A DNA stretch of 64,000 bases from Zygnema cylindricum (GCA_037447655.1 JBBHKE010003295.1:62001-126000); one strand, 5' to 3'. Positions 43,636 through 56,194 are shown, numbered from the stretch's first letter. Translations and numbers: made by a program. The notes: a model not told the origin generated them from the letters alone.

Positions 43636-46600
43636 GTGAGTGGACAAGTGAAGCGTCCACCTCTCGGGGCACCACCAAAGTTTAGCGGAGTTAGGTTTTT
43701 TGGGATATCATCTGCTCCCACAAAGGAGGCAAATGAAGGGGAAAGCAGTGTTTCGGAGAAAGGGAACGAGCCAACCACTCCTATTGCTCCATCTATTAAG
43801 ACACCAGTATTAAAAATTGAGGAGAATGATCCACAAACATGGGACTACAAAAACATGGCAGCAAGGCACTTCATCCTGATGCATCTCACTCAGGGTATGG
43901 CGACATCTCATCTTCACATAGTGGCTGCTGGAGATTTGTGGATGACATTGGTGGATATTTACAGGAGCGGTACCATTCAAAAGCAACTGTTGGCTCAACA
44001 GAAACTGAATGCATACACTTACAAAGGGGGGAAGATGCTGGACTATTGCAACGATCTAGCATTTTTGTATATGGAGTTGGAGAGTGTTGGTTGGACAAGA
44101 ATCACTAAAGCAAAGGTTAATACCTTGATCATGGAGCTTCTAGAGAATTACGGGAATGTGGTCAATCAGGTGGAGGATTTGGATGACAACCTATGGATCT
44201 AGAGCTTGGTTGTCAAAATGATCCTTGTCAGAGAGAACACCATTGAGATTCGAGGAGGAGAAAAGAGCGTCCAAGCTTTGGCCGCCGGAACAGATCGGTG
44301 GAACTAGGATCCGAAGAAACCTTGTGGAGATGTTGGATGAGGTGGAAATCAGCCTGGAGGACCGACGACTCTGAAAAGTTTGTGCCATTTTTGCAAGAAA
44401 ACCTGGTCACTACATGGCAGAGTGCACCAAGTTAACTAAGTTAAGGCTCAAAGGGAGCTATACAGGTGGATCTTTTGGAGGAAAGAAAAAGGCACTTGTG
44501 ACTACACAAGTTAACGAAGAACTCAGAGAGAAAGAGATCTTTGATAAAGATGACGAAGAACTTCTCCTCAATGAGAAGTTGGAGGAGAGAGAGATCCCAT
44601 AGAAGCATAGTGTGCAATTAGAGCTGTCCGAGAAGCTCTGGAAGAAGGTAAGATCATAGACTCAGGTGCCTCAATGTATATGTGTCGTGAAAATAGGTGC
44701 CTCAATGTATATGTGTCGTGAAAAATAGTTGTTTAAAAAACCGAGGAAGATACCCACCGTAGAGATAGAGTACGAAGATGGGAGAGTAGTGACTACTAAT
44801 TAAGTGGGATCGGTGGATGTGAAAGTACTAGTGGAAGGTCATACGTCCATAGTCAGTTTCTAAGATGTGCTTTACATACCTCAGCTGAGAAAGAATCTTA
44901 TCTCAACTTCTGTTTTAGATGACAAAGACTTTAAGACCTATACTAGGAAAGGAGTCTTTACAGCCAAATATGATGATGAGATCTTCTTTACAAGAGAGAA
45001 GGGTAGCCAAGGAATATTTAGGATGAACATGAGTAATGAAAAGAAATGAGCTTATTATTTTTTTGTCACTTATATGATAATATGGCATAAACGTTTGGGT
45101 CAAGTGCATATAGACAGATTTAAAGAAATGAAAAGGTTGGGAGTAGTGGAAGGTATTGAGTTTGCAGATAATGAAATGATGAGTGATTGTGGCGGATGTG
45201 CCTAAGATAAAGCCAATAGATTGCCCTTTCCCAAATTTGCTACATATAAAGGAGAAAAGGTATAGGATCTGGTCCACACAGATATTTGGGGGCCAGCCAC
45301 AGTGCCCTCAGTGGGAGGGAAAAGATTCATGCTCAAGAAAACTAATGATTCGTCTAGATACTTGAGAGTTTATTTTCTTTAGTCAAAGTCTGAGGTAATG
45401 GTATACTTTAAGGAGTACAAAGCTTGGAGTGAAAAGCTGAATGGGACTCCCATTAAGAGAATCAGGAGTGATAATGAGGGGGAATACACATCTAATCAGT
45501 TTGGGGAGTTCCTGAAAGATGAGGGAGTGCAACACCAAAAGACCGTTCCAAATAATACATAACAGAATGGTGTAGCTGAAAGGTTGAATAGAACTTTAGG
45601 GGACAGTGCTCGAATTATGCTAATAGTTTAGAAAAGAGAAATACGCTTCTGGGCAGAAGCAATGAATTGTGCAAACTATATTAAAATTCGAGTTCTTACA
45701 TCAGCTGTCAAAGGTAAAACACCGTATGAGAGATGGGTCGGTAGGAAGCCAGATGTGTCTCACCTAAAAGTGTTTGGAAGCCAAGCATATAGTTTGAACA
45801 CTGACAAATCTAACTGGAAATTGGATGTGGGTGTTTAAACTAAAACTAAATCCAGATAACACAGTTGAGAGGTATAAGGCAAGATTAGTGGCAAAGGGTT
45901 TCACCCAAAAGGAGGGAATTAACTATGAAGAGACCTTTGCGCCTGTTGTACGCTTTCTCTCAGTAATGATTCTCCTCAGTCTAGCTGCAGCGGATGACAT
46001 GGAGATCCATCAGATGGATATTAAAACTGTCTTCCTCAATGGTGAGCTAGAGGAACAGATTTTTATGAAACTGCAAGAAGGATTTGTGGAAGAAGGAGAG
46101 GAGAGTAAAGTCTACAGACTTATCAAGTCTTTGTATGGGCTGAAACAGGCTCCCACAAAATGGAATAAGAAACTGGATGAATTCCTAACCAATCTAGGAT
46201 ATGTCAAAATCAGCTCAGATCACTCAATTTACATGTTGGAGGATGAGGAGGGAGTGATATTTATTGCCATCTATGTAAATGATTTGATAGTATTAAGAAA
46301 GTCCATGGAAAAGATAAATAAGTTAAATAAATATTTAAGGAGCAGATTTGACATGAAAGATTTAGGAGAGGTAAGATATATCCTGGGAATTCAGATGGAA
46401 TGAGATAGAGAGAAAAGAATAATCATATTAACTCAAAAGGAGACAATCAAAAACATGTTAGAGAAGTTTCAAATGGATAAGCCAAACAGTTGTACCACTC
46501 CCATGGACTTGAAAAAAGTAAGTGATGGGAGTGTAAAAGGAGGTGAAGTTATCCTTGATGAAGAAATGAGTCAGAAGAAAGACAGTTTATGAAGTCAATC

Positions 46601-47270
46601 TTTTACAAACATATTGTAGAAAGTCAGATTTATTTCATGAACTTTACAAGACCAGACATAGCTGCAGCGATTGCAGCGATTGGTGTCCTCAGTAGGAGAT
46701 TTAATGATCCTAGAAAGAGAGATTGGGAGGCAGCTAAACGGGTTATGAGATACTTGATTGGAACCAAGGGTCTTTGGTTGCATCTGGGAGGGGAGAATAA
46801 TGACATCACCACTTGGAGTGATGCGAATTATGGTGATCCTCCTATGAGGAGGTGCACATCTGGATATGTTTTGTATGTTAGAAATGGTGCATGGTGCTGG
46901 AGCAGTAAGCAGCAAAAGGTGGTTGCCCAGTCTACAATGGAGGTTGAATATATGGCTTCTTGCTATGATGTTAAAGAACTAATGTGGGTGAAGTCACTAT
47001 TGCAAGAACTTGGATTAATGAAGGTTGGAGTTCAGAAAGTGTTTTGTGACAACCAAGCTGCCATTGCAATTGCAACAAACCAAAACATCACTTTAAAGCT
47101 AAACACATGGATATAAGGCAAAGCTTTGTCAAAGAAAAGGTGGAAAAAAAAATTGTGAGTTTGGAGTACAAACTAGTTGGGGAAATGGTAACTGACATGA
47201 TGACAAAACCAGTCCCATATCCTAAGCTAAAATATTGTAGAGAAATATGTGGACTTAAAGAAAAGAGTGA
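43636..47270 (+). mobile_element. Ty1/copia retrotransposon, internally deleted and inactivated
   Basis: Domains in order: gag (43636-44202, 188 codons then a stop), a CCHC knuckle at about 44380-44415 split by a one-base shift (CHFCKK then GHYMAEC), a protease motif DSGAS at about 44660, GAG-pre-integrase and integrase (about 45070-45790, with stops), reverse transcriptase (45825-46403) and RNase H (46589-47116). The integrase C-terminal part and the first part of the reverse transcriptase are missing: text near FGSQAYSLN runs directly into WVFKLKLN. The polymerase motif reads YVND instead of YVDD. A 31-bp tandem duplication lies after DSGAS (44667-44728). A purine-rich tract AAATAAAGGGGAG precedes the right LTR. 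The element cannot move on its own. Confidence 0.9.
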
Positions 47271-47287
47271 TTAGAAAATAAAGGGGA

Positions 47288-48040
47288 GTGTTGAAAAATG
47301 ACTTCTATGTATTTTCTAGGTCAAGATATATATTAAAAGGTGATATATCTAATGGTTAGGCTCTGCTCTCTCTCTCCCCAATTATCATACTTGTTCTTGG
47401 ATTTATAGGACTGTAACATAGAGAGAGTTAGAATTTTTCTATATCTGGACGTTCGACTAATTTGAACGGCGCATGTTAAATGCCGGTTAACATCGGACGG
47501 CTCCTATTCAAGTCGATATTTCGGAATAACAGTTTTGGTTGTTTCCGGACATTATGTTACCATGTGCTATGTGGCGCCTCGTCATTCGATTACACGATTT
47601 GCAGGAAACCCGAAGACAAGTTCAAAAGTGACAGACGTCCCCTGTATGGCGATGTCGTACAATGGCCGTACAAGAAGTACATCGGTAGCTGTACTTTCTT
47701 GTATTGTACAGTCTTCTGATTGGATCCGTACATCAGTAGTAGGGGGTTTGGAGAGGGGTTCTAGGACTTAGAGTTTTTGGTAGATTTGGCTCCTCTCTCT
47801 CTGAGGGCTTGTATAAAAACTGGCATCTTTGCCATTTGATAATTAATCGTCTGGTAGGGCAGTTTTAGTGATTCTTTTTTCATAGGGCTCACGCGAGTCC
47901 AACCTTCACTGGGTGAAGGTATTCAAAATATTTGTCTACTTATGAGGCAGTTGATCCAAAGGGAAGAAGGGCAATTCAAATTATCATAGAGGCTTCAAGT
48001 AAGCTGCAGTTTTTGTGCACTTATGGAGGTCATAGAATTG
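47288..48040 (+). repeat. Right LTR of the copia element
   Basis: It starts TGTTGAAAAATG directly after the polypurine tract, as copia LTRs do, and is about 750 bp long. The TATAAAAAC text near 47811 is the likely core promoter. The 3' edge is set by where similarity to the left LTR ends (AGAATTG), so it may be off by a few bases. Confidence 0.75.
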
Positions 48041-48778
48041 GATTTTATACACAAATGTTTTAAAGCGTACTTTGTGTACATTTTTTAACTTCGTGAGAAG
48101 ATAAAAAGAAAATGCCCATGACTAATATACTCCAACTAAACGTTTTATAGATATCCACACTTTTAATTATTGGTAATGAAAATATTCATTAAAAGTTTAC
48201 AAACCACGTTGTTAAAGTCATAAAAATGGGTTTTGTATCGAACACTCATTATTAAAGGAAGGGTACAATATTGTAAATGATAAATTACAACCCTATTCAT
48301 AGTTTGGTGTGAGGAGACGTGGCAGACTGCAATCTACTATCTTAAATACAGTTAGCTAACTTTAGTTTGCTTCATATCGAATCAGTATGACTTAGGGCCA
48401 AGAGAGTCGCGTGCGAATCATTGTTATTGCCGACTTAACTAGAAATTGAGACGTTTGAGCTTCATATACCGGCTTAGGTTGGCGCAAAGACTAAAATGAT
48501 TTCTTGATCTTGGAACTTTGTCTTTTTTAGCGTACAAACAATTAACGTACAAAAAAATCCGTAAACACCTCTCGGTCAGATTTAAAGTCTGAAAAAAAAA
48601 AAATCTTGACATGATACAGTACCAGCGCAGTACAGTACAATACGAGATTCAAATTATTATTAAATCCTCACAACAAAACATAAAATGGTCGTACAACTAC
48701 AGCTGCAAAGACATGTGCCCTAAATGTTATCAACTCTAGTAAAGGTTTGTAACTATCCGTACTGTACGTACGATCCAC
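48041..48778. other. Spacer with a decayed short MITE core
   Basis: Text at about 48300-48350 (GTGAGGAGACGTGGCAGACTG) resembles the short MITE core at 7464. No clean terminal repeats were found. The rest is AT-rich and unassigned. Confidence 0.4.
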
Positions 48779-48943
48779 TATGTATCGCTTTTAGGGTTAG
48801 TAATTTTTCACCACTTAAAACATATTTTCTCTAATTTTCAACTTGAGGCCGCCAATCGGAAGCTGAGAATCTTACCTTTCAATCGCAACCGTCAAATCAA
48901 CAATTTGACAGGTGTGTACGGAAAAAAGATGAACATTACATTA
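48779..48943. mobile_element. MITE subfamily B, interrupted by the long-inverted-repeat element
   Basis: The body GTATCGCTTTTAGGGTTAG, CACCACTTAAAACATATT and GGAAGCTGAGAATCTTACC matches the left two thirds of 28937-29153. It breaks off at 48943. About 20 bp after 49981 (CCCTATTAGCCATA) may be its decayed right end. Confidence 0.65.
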
Positions 48944-49975
48944 AGGGAATTGATCATGACAGTGAGTGTTTTGGTTGCGCACAGTCTCTTACGTCACTTT
49001 GTCAAAAATTGTACGTTTGAAGTACATATTGGTACAAATAAAGTACCGTTGAGTAAAAATTTGACGGTCAATCGGTTGGACAACTTTGACTTTCCAAATA
49101 CTGTTTCAACCACTTAAAATTTTGCCGCGCTTGCGAACGTCGACCGTCATAATAATATTAGCAATTCTTACGGCCGACGAACGTTTCCACATGTAAATAA
49201 AATGCAGACAGTCACTTTTTGTCTTTACGTGAGCTCTATGATGAGAGCACTTAGCCGCAAAATTGAAAATTAATTGTCTAAGCGTTACATTGAACGTAGA
49301 CGCAAATTGAAACGAAACCTGTTTAAACTAAACTAAACTACTGTAAGTTTTGTACGGAAATATTAAAATGTACGAAACAAAATTTTGCTGTCAATGTAAT
49401 AATGGTGAACCGTAGATAGTGTGGCTCGATTTCGTCGCGCGTGATGACGCGTATTTTTTTTCATTTAATTTCAATGGATATTTTTACGCCGGTTCTTTTT
49501 ATTATAGTGTACAAAGTTTATTTCGTTTTGTACGGTTTAATATTTTCGTACAAGACTTACAGTACTTTAGTTTAAAGAGGTTTCGTTTCAATTTGCGTCT
49601 AAGTTCAATGTAACGCTTAGACGATTAAATTTCAATTTTGCGGCTAAGTGCTCTCACCCTGGAGCTCATGTAAAGACAAAAAGTGACTGTCTGCAATTTA
49701 TTTACATGTGGTTGCCAAAGTTTTGTTACCGTAAACGTTCCCCGGCCGTGTGTATTGCTAATTTTATTATGACGGTCGACGTCCGCAAGTGCGGCAAAAT
49801 TTTAAGCGGTTGAAACAATATTTTAAAAGTCAAAGTTGTCCAACCGATTGACCGTCAAAATTTTTCTCAACCTTACTTTACTTGTACCAATATGTACTTG
49901 AAACGTACAATTTTTGACAAAGTGACGTAAGTGACTGTGCGCAACCAAAACAGTCATTGTCATGATCAATTCCCT
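48944..49975. mobile_element. Long-terminal-inverted-repeat (foldback-type) element, 1032 bp, 6-bp target duplication
   Basis: The two halves are inverted copies of each other over about 420 bp each, for example AGGGAATTGATCATGACA at the left end and TGTCATGATCAATTCCCT at the right. Inner pairs include CAATTTGCGTCTAAGTTCAA at 49590. The centre (about 49365-49545) is unique. The flanks carry ACATTA at 48938-48943 and 49976-49981. Long inverted arms with little else fit a foldback or MULE-MITE type; MULEs usually give 9-bp duplications, so the class is open. A related arm fragment is near 62080-62185. No transposase frame is present. Confidence 0.8.
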
Positions 49976-50054
49976 ACATTAAACCCTATTAGCCATATTT
50001 CAAAAGTAGGCGTTTTTAGGGTAGGCCTTTGGTAGGCGCACAAAGCTTGGACAA

Positions 50055-50320
50055 GTTAAGTGGTCATGAATCGAAGTGCACGATTGCATGAGACCAATGA
50101 TACCTACAAGATTTTTCCTCTTCTAAAGTTGCCTCGTTTTCCGATCTACAAGCAACAGTTTCTCTTCCCTGTTTACAATCTTCCAAAGGCGATAGAGAAC
50201 CAGCTAAACTTTGATGAAGTTCTTTCGAATTTGCTAGTCAGATCTGTTAAAAAAAACGATCTTTCTTGGCATGGATTGAAACGGCTACTCATCATCGCTA
50301 TTCTCATCTAGTTCTGTGTC
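50055..50320 (-). pseudogene. Decayed copia-type gag fragment
   Basis: The nucleotide sequence follows 40600-40830 in the same orientation (GCACGATTGCATGAGACC, AAGATTTTTCCTCTTC, CAGTTTCTCTT), with many changes and a broken frame. It has no function. Confidence 0.5.
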
Positions 50321-50654
50321 ACCTTCAAGAAACTGTTTCCTCTCGCAAATGATCTCTATACTTTTCTCATCTTTCTCTACTCCTCTATTCGGGCCTCCTT
50401 GAAAAGGATCAAAGATTGGGCCCTTCAACCACCTTAAACTTACCCTTTTGCCAAGCGTCGGAGATCCATTGATCTACATGATAAAGAAATCCCTCAAATC
50501 ATCTCTTAGAAGCCAATCTTCGGTTAGGATTACCCCTTTTTCCTTCTCTTCCCCACTTTGTGGAAGTGGATCCGGAGCAAAAGACGAATCAAAAAACGTG
50601 TTCGATTTCCGCAGAATTCGGGATTCGGTATATTCGATACTAGGCAAAAGTTGA

Positions 50655-50800
50655 GCGGGCCGGGGCTAAAACCTAGGACCTTGACTTTAGGTGTCAACGC
50701 GCTAACCACTGCGCCACCAGCTCAACGTTAAGTCTGGCGAGTCTGTACGTATTTGTTTTACGCGGCTTCGAATGTGGAGGAACCACATTCTACCTCGTAT
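50655..50800 (-). mobile_element. tRNA-derived SINE, minus strand
   Basis: The reverse complement reads GTTGAGCTGGTGGCGCAGTG then GTTAGCGCGTTG and CCTAGGTTTTAGCCCCGG, a tRNA-like head with a good A-box and an eroded B-box. Upstream in element sense lies AATGTGGTTCCTCCACATTC and CGAAGCCGC, body text also seen in the copies at 36478-36870 and 55085-55245. Confidence 0.7.
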
Positions 50801-51562
50801 TGGACGGACAGCGTCTTGCCAATCCAATGGGACATCCCTCCTCATCCGAAGTTTTTCGCACTCTGATTCGGTGACGAATCTGATAGATCCGGTAGATCCG
50901 GTAGATCCGGTGGATCGGATATAGGAGCTACGGTTGAAGGAGTGGTACAGGATTTCTTTTTCCACCATGGCGGCAACATTTGCCACCTTAATTCACTCTT
51001 AAGGAGCACACAAGCTCAGTTACCGATTGAAGGATCTATTACAAGAATAAACAAAAAGAACAGAAAATGAGGAAGGAAAGATAGAACCAAGACAAGAACT
51101 TCCAGCAAAAGACAATTATATTCTACCGGAAAGTTTTTCCCTCATAAAATAAAAAATTTTCCCCTCCCCTTTAAAGTCCTATGCTCCTAATAAAAACGCA
51201 AAGTTAATACCAAAACGTACTTAATACAAAAGTAAGACAACGCGAATTAACACAAAGCGACTAAACTAAATAAAGGACTACTCTACCAAACTGAACCGAA
51301 ATACAGACGTTCAAAATATAGACTCAAACTATTTCTATAAACTGAAAACAAAATCATAACTGAAAGTACGACTATTATAATAAGACCCTCAACAGAACTG
51401 AGACGCCATTTCACAATGTTTCCAACATATTTCAACTTCAAAAAATTGTTTAGCTACCCTTACTAGTATAATTATCATAAGTAAAGTCTCCACTAACACA
51501 TGTTTCTGGAGAAAGATCCCCATAACCCCAGAAAGTTGCCAAAATATATAGGAAGTGAAACA

Positions 51563-54500
51563 TTATTTGGGAGCTGCAATAACGTTCACTATTATAGGAC
51601 TTGTTACATTGTACTTTCTATCCTTCGATCTCCATATCCAACTCCCGAAAACGTTGTTCCCTGAAAAAACAAAAAGTAGATATTTTCCTCAATAGAGAAT
51701 ATAATTATATGGTTTTGGAAATCTTTAAGTCGTGAACCTTTTGAATGAGATCTCGAATCGAAACTTTTCTTGTTTTCTTTACAATTTTTTTACCTTTCAA
51801 TGGTAATTTAATTTTTAGATACTTTTAATTGGTGATCTTATTTAAATCGCTTATGAATTATATTGCGAATTGTCATCGAAGTTTCCGTGTTTTTCCCTAT
51901 ACTGGCAATAAATAGCTTAAAAAAATAATAGAAGAAAAGGAACATGTTGTAGATTGTTTTTTCGTTCTTTTACAAATCGGAAATGATAATTCGATAGGAT
52001 ATAGCAGTGATACAATGCCCATAAACGACAATAAACTTGTCTATAATCAGCAAATGTATTCCAACATAAATTTTGAGCGTTTGGAGAACTTTTTTGTAAT
52101 AATTATACTACACTACTTTTTCAAGGTTTCAAATTCTTTTTACAATGTGATCCTAGACAGAAATCTTAGATAAATATGAATGGGCAGTTGCAAGAACCTG
52201 GCTAAAGTGTATTTGATATTCTTTACAAAATTACTTTAATTTTGTGATAATTCTGCCAAATGTAAGCCGTGACATGACCTTTTTATCCTTCTCCTAAAAT
52301 ATAAATCCGCAAAAAAAATTGTCAACCAAATTTCTTGAATCAATCCACTTGGGCTAAACAACAATAATCAAGTCCCGTTTGCCCTTTTTTTTGCGACCTT
52401 AATAATTAATCAATATTTACAGATTTAAGAAAAGCTGCAAATAATTTGTGTTTTTCAACCAGATAAAGGAAACGCCAAAAAAACATAGTAATCTTACTCG
52501 AAATGATTTTTATGACCATGAAAACTCAAACCACATAAATACCCCCATTAGAAACTCACCCGTGTTTGCATCTTTTGTGATGACGGTTCCCGTTTTGATT
52601 GTAAAAGTCAACGATTGACTTTTTTGTTTGAATACCAAAGTGGTTGGTGAAATAGTAACTTTTACTCCTTTGGGTTGTTTTATTTCAATTACATAAGTTG
52701 AATTTGGTGGACCCACATTTGTGACATTCCAAATTGTTGACAAATATTTTCCTTTTACAACTGCCATCACAAGAGAGGGGGAATTATAATGGTAGGGTGT
52801 AATATCTTTGAGGCAAGATAATCCATATGCAGCTTGGACTACAGAATTTGTGTAGAAATTACAGATATAGAGAACATATCCACTTATTCCAGTCTCGTAA
52901 ACAAGACCCGGATTCACCGCAAAGTTAGGTCTTAAAAGACCATTTCCAAAATCTAAAGCGTTTCCTTTTGATAAAGTCGTAGCTGCATTAAAAAAAAAAA
53001 AAAAAGCCAAAGAAAATCAATGGAAACGAATCCGAAAAGAGGTTAATTTTCGATGAAAATTCGACAAATCAGTCAATAAAGTGAAATAACTATTATAGAT
53101 CAAAAATAATTTTCTCTAATACTCAAGTGATGGTGATATGATGATGATGATCATGATGACGATGACATTGATGATAATGATGACGATGACATTGATGATA
53201 ATGATGACGTTGAACGATAATGATAAAGCATATTAATAACAACGATGATAAAGCATAATGATGATGAAGTCGATAAATGATTGTGATTATGATTATGTTA
53301 TTAAACCTAGTTATGATGACGACCATTTTTATCATTTCTACATCTTAGAAAATGATCATAATAATAATAAAAATCAACAACATAACCATAAACACAATCT
53401 AATCATAATGACATTTTAATAATTATCATACATAACCATAAAAATAGTCGTTCTCACAATGTTTACCATTACATTATTTCGATCCAAAGATGGTTGAAAA
53501 GCTAAAATTGAAGGGAACATTTGCTATGCGTGCACAAATGGCAAATGTGCGCCCAAATAACAGTCGTAGCACCAAAAAACCAGAAACCCCTAATTACTGG
53601 TGAGTATGAGTTCACAAATCCATTTGGTCCATATACACCAAATAATGATAATAAATGAAATAATGATAACAATGATGAAATTGATGATAACGATGGTAGT
53701 TGTAATAATCATTATAGAAATTATCGTAAAACTCATCATAACAATCCTCATAACTATTAATTTTTTTAATTCCTAATAATTATCATCCTCATAATCATCA
53801 TAACATTATCATAAACATTAAAACAATTACAATAACATTAATAGTAATAAAAGTAGCAAATACATTCTAGCAATTTAAACTATAACAAAAAACATTTCCA
53901 ACCTTTTCTTTTTCTGGGGGTAGTTTATTCGCCTACCTGTAGTAGCGATGGCAGAATATAATTTTCCGGGACTCCATGTAGGTTGTTGGGATTTCAAAAG
54001 GGCTAAAACTCCTGCCACGTGTGGAGTGGCCATGGAAGTTCCACTTTTTATGTCATAAAGAGATCTTGGATTGTGATTTTCCGCATTGGGTGGAAAGGCG
54101 GCCAAAATTGCGTCCCCAGGAGCAATAATATCAGGCTGGAAAAAGGAGGGGGAAATAGAGAAGGAGACGGGGTGGGAAAAGGCAGGAGGGAGGGACGGAG
54201 ATTTTTTATCATTATTGTTGTTGTTGTATTTGTTATTGTGCTTTTTTCTTTTTTCTTTCTCTTTTTCTTGTTCTCCACCCTTCTCTACTCCTCCCCTTCC
54301 CCGTCCTTCTCCAGTCCCCTCTCCCGTCCCCATTTCCTCCTCCCTCTCCTGCCCTCCTCCCTCCCCCTTCGCCCTCCCCCTTCGCCCTCCCCTCACCCCC
54401 TTCCCTCCTAGTGCGTCTCATTTTTTTCTTGTTCTTTGTTCCATCTTTATCCTTCATTCCCCTTTCGTTCCTTATCTTTCCATCGGTTCCCTTTTGTTCT

Positions 54501-55703
54501 TCCTTCCTCCTCCTTCCTTCCTTTCTTCCCTTCTCCTTCCTCCTTCCTTCTCTTTTTTCCTTTCTCCTTTTGTCCTTTATTGTAATTCAACCTTTATTTT
54601 TTCAGTCCTTTTTTTTTTTTTTTTTTTTTTTTCTTCTTCATAATCTTTTTTAATCTATAACAATACCACTAAAGTTACTACTATTTCACCTTTGTTTAAT
54701 TTCAAAAAGGACTCAAAAGGGATTGATAAAACTAAGGAAAAATACCCTTCTGCTTTTAGGTTAAGGAGCGCGTTTTTTTTTATATTTATTTTAGATCGAT
54801 TGATTAAATGGAAAAAAAGAGCGAAATTTAAAAATAACTGCTAAATTAGAAATTAAAATGTAATAATAATAATTGAAAATAGGAATTGATTATAAATATA
54901 AATGTTTGGCGGTACAAATAAAATCAAAACATAGAAAAAGTAAAAACATATAAACATTTCGAATTCCTCAGAATCTGGACACTCAAGGAAAATTGGCAAA
55001 ATTGTGCCATTTAGGGCTCATGCCTCAGACCTCTGCCTAAAGATCTCAGCGCTGTAACTGTTGGATTGGCACGTGGATGCCGGTTCAATACGGGGTAGAA
55101 TAGGGTAATACTATACTCGAAGCCGCTTAGAATAAATAAGTACCGACCCGCTAGGCTCTACAGTGAGCTGGTGGCACAGTGGTTAGTGCGCAAACAGCGT
55201 AAGTCAAAGGTCCCAGGTTCGAGCCCCGGCCGCCTCCGGGAATCTACCAGAAACAACTGCTATCTACCTCATTACCCGTCTTTACTCTTTTTTCAAGTGT
55301 ATTTTAAGTTTGGACGGATCGTAACCCGGAATTGAACGGCTCTTCTAGCTCATTTCGGCAAAAAATGGAAGTAAATACACATTGGAAATACAAACAAATT
55401 GAAAATATGTGAAAGAAAACGGACATATAATCACATCGAAGATATGAAATTTGTTTTTACCTTTATAATTTACACATAAATAGATTGACTGCGACATTTA
55501 CAAAAGAAAAAAAAGTAAAAAAATAATAGCTAAATTGGAATTACAAAAAAAAACTTTGAAATAATATTAAGTTAGAAATCCAGAATTTGCCTTTTACCTT
55601 CATAATTGTCGCATACGGACTTGGGCCCCTCGAGGAGTATAGGGCAACCGAAGAAGTTCCATTATAAGTTGTAACCACCCTAGATATTGAAGCGGTGGGA
55701 TTT
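51563..55703 (-). CDS. Subtilisin-like protease (plant S8 family), 3' four exons, partial
   Basis: Minus-strand exons 55703-55598, 54135-53937, 52982-52560 and 51660-51563 join in phase and end at TAA. They encode ALYSSRGPSPYATIMK, PDIIAPGDAILAAFP, the catalytic serine motif SGTSMATPHVAGVLALLKS, LLRPNFAVNPGLVYE, the fibronectin III-like domain (NVTNVGPPNSTYVIEI) and the C-terminus GSWIWRSKDRKYNVTSPIIV. Plant subtilases are secreted serine proteases with Asp, His and Ser in that order; only the Ser region is here. The exons carrying Asp and His, the signal peptide and the propeptide were not found in 55710-57800, so the gene is truncated or its 5' exons are too diverged for me to see. Its introns hold a SINE and pyrimidine-rich and GAT repeats. 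The frames are intact, unlike a long-dead pseudogene. It is the inverted relative of 37897-39367. Confidence 0.8.
53120..53225. repeat. GATGAC-type microsatellite in a subtilase intron
   Basis: GATGATGATGATCATGATGACG followed by two units of ATGACATTGATGATAATGATG. It lies in the intron between the catalytic-serine exon and the C-terminal domain exon. The surrounding 53226-53900 is AT-rich with GATAAT-type words and no gene. Confidence 0.8.
54140..54630. repeat. Pyrimidine-rich tract in a subtilase intron
   Basis: CTCCTTCC-rich sequence running up to a poly-T of about 23. On the coding (minus) strand it is purine-rich. Four overlapping open frames of 74-185 codons are composition artefacts. 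Confidence 0.8.
55085..55245 (+). mobile_element. tRNA-derived SINE in a subtilase intron
   Basis: The head GTGAGCTGGTGGCACAGTGG then GGTCCCAGGTTCGAGCCCCG has both A-box (TGGCACAGTGG) and B-box (GGTTCGAGCCC) promoter motifs. It is preceded by body text (TACTCGAAGCCGC, GTACCGACCCGCTAGGCTC) shared with the minus-strand copy at 50655-50800. The gene lies on the opposite strand. Confidence 0.75.
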
Positions 55704-55769
55704 CTACCAAGAGTAAAAGTGCACCAAAAAAAAAACAAAAAAAACAAAAAAACAATAATGAGAAAGTAC

Positions 55770-56190
55770 GCCGTGAATTGTTGTTAGTGTTAAGCCGTTG
55801 TATCCAATCGTTTCATTTGAAGCGCTTAGCATTAGGCTGTGAAATAAAATTATTTCCTCTTGCCAAAAATCTCAGCGCGAAGACACCTTTTGATCTCCTT
55901 CATTGATGACCATCATTGCCACCAATATTTGAAACTATGGAAACGCGGATCTTTCGACGACTCCGAATGGATGTCGAAACGCCTCTTAATTCAGATCCGA
56001 GCTGATCCGCTAACAATAACTGTTGGAAAGGAACCCGCATGAAGCTTCTCCTGAGCGTCCTCAATGTGGCAGCCGAAATCGCCACCTATTCAGGACTTAG
56101 TGTATGTTGGCGGATTCTTTTCTTATAGATTCTATGAATGGAATATTTTTTTTGTAATTCCAATATTGTCGTTCACCAGCTTTGACATTG
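55770..56190. other. Spacer with a MITE end
   Basis: TACGCCGTGAATTGTTGTTAG at about 55769 resembles a MITE terminal repeat, but no matching right end was found. A 61-codon minus-strand frame at 55900-56085 (ISAATLRTLRRSFMRV) has no domain I recognise. Confidence 0.35.
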
Positions 56191-56194
56191 TCCG

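Noticed and set aside
48905-49613. Open frames of 64-70 codons in the foldback element
   Set aside because: They lie in the inverted arms and centre, are unrelated to any transposase, and are not preserved between the arms.
53875-54396. 173-codon minus frame taken as one coding exon
   Set aside because: Only 54135-53937 is exon (serine-motif region). The Arg/Gly/Glu-rich first half is the intronic purine tract before the acceptor.
55164-55237. tRNA gene
   Set aside because: Same reasoning: it is the head of a SINE with body text shared by other copies.
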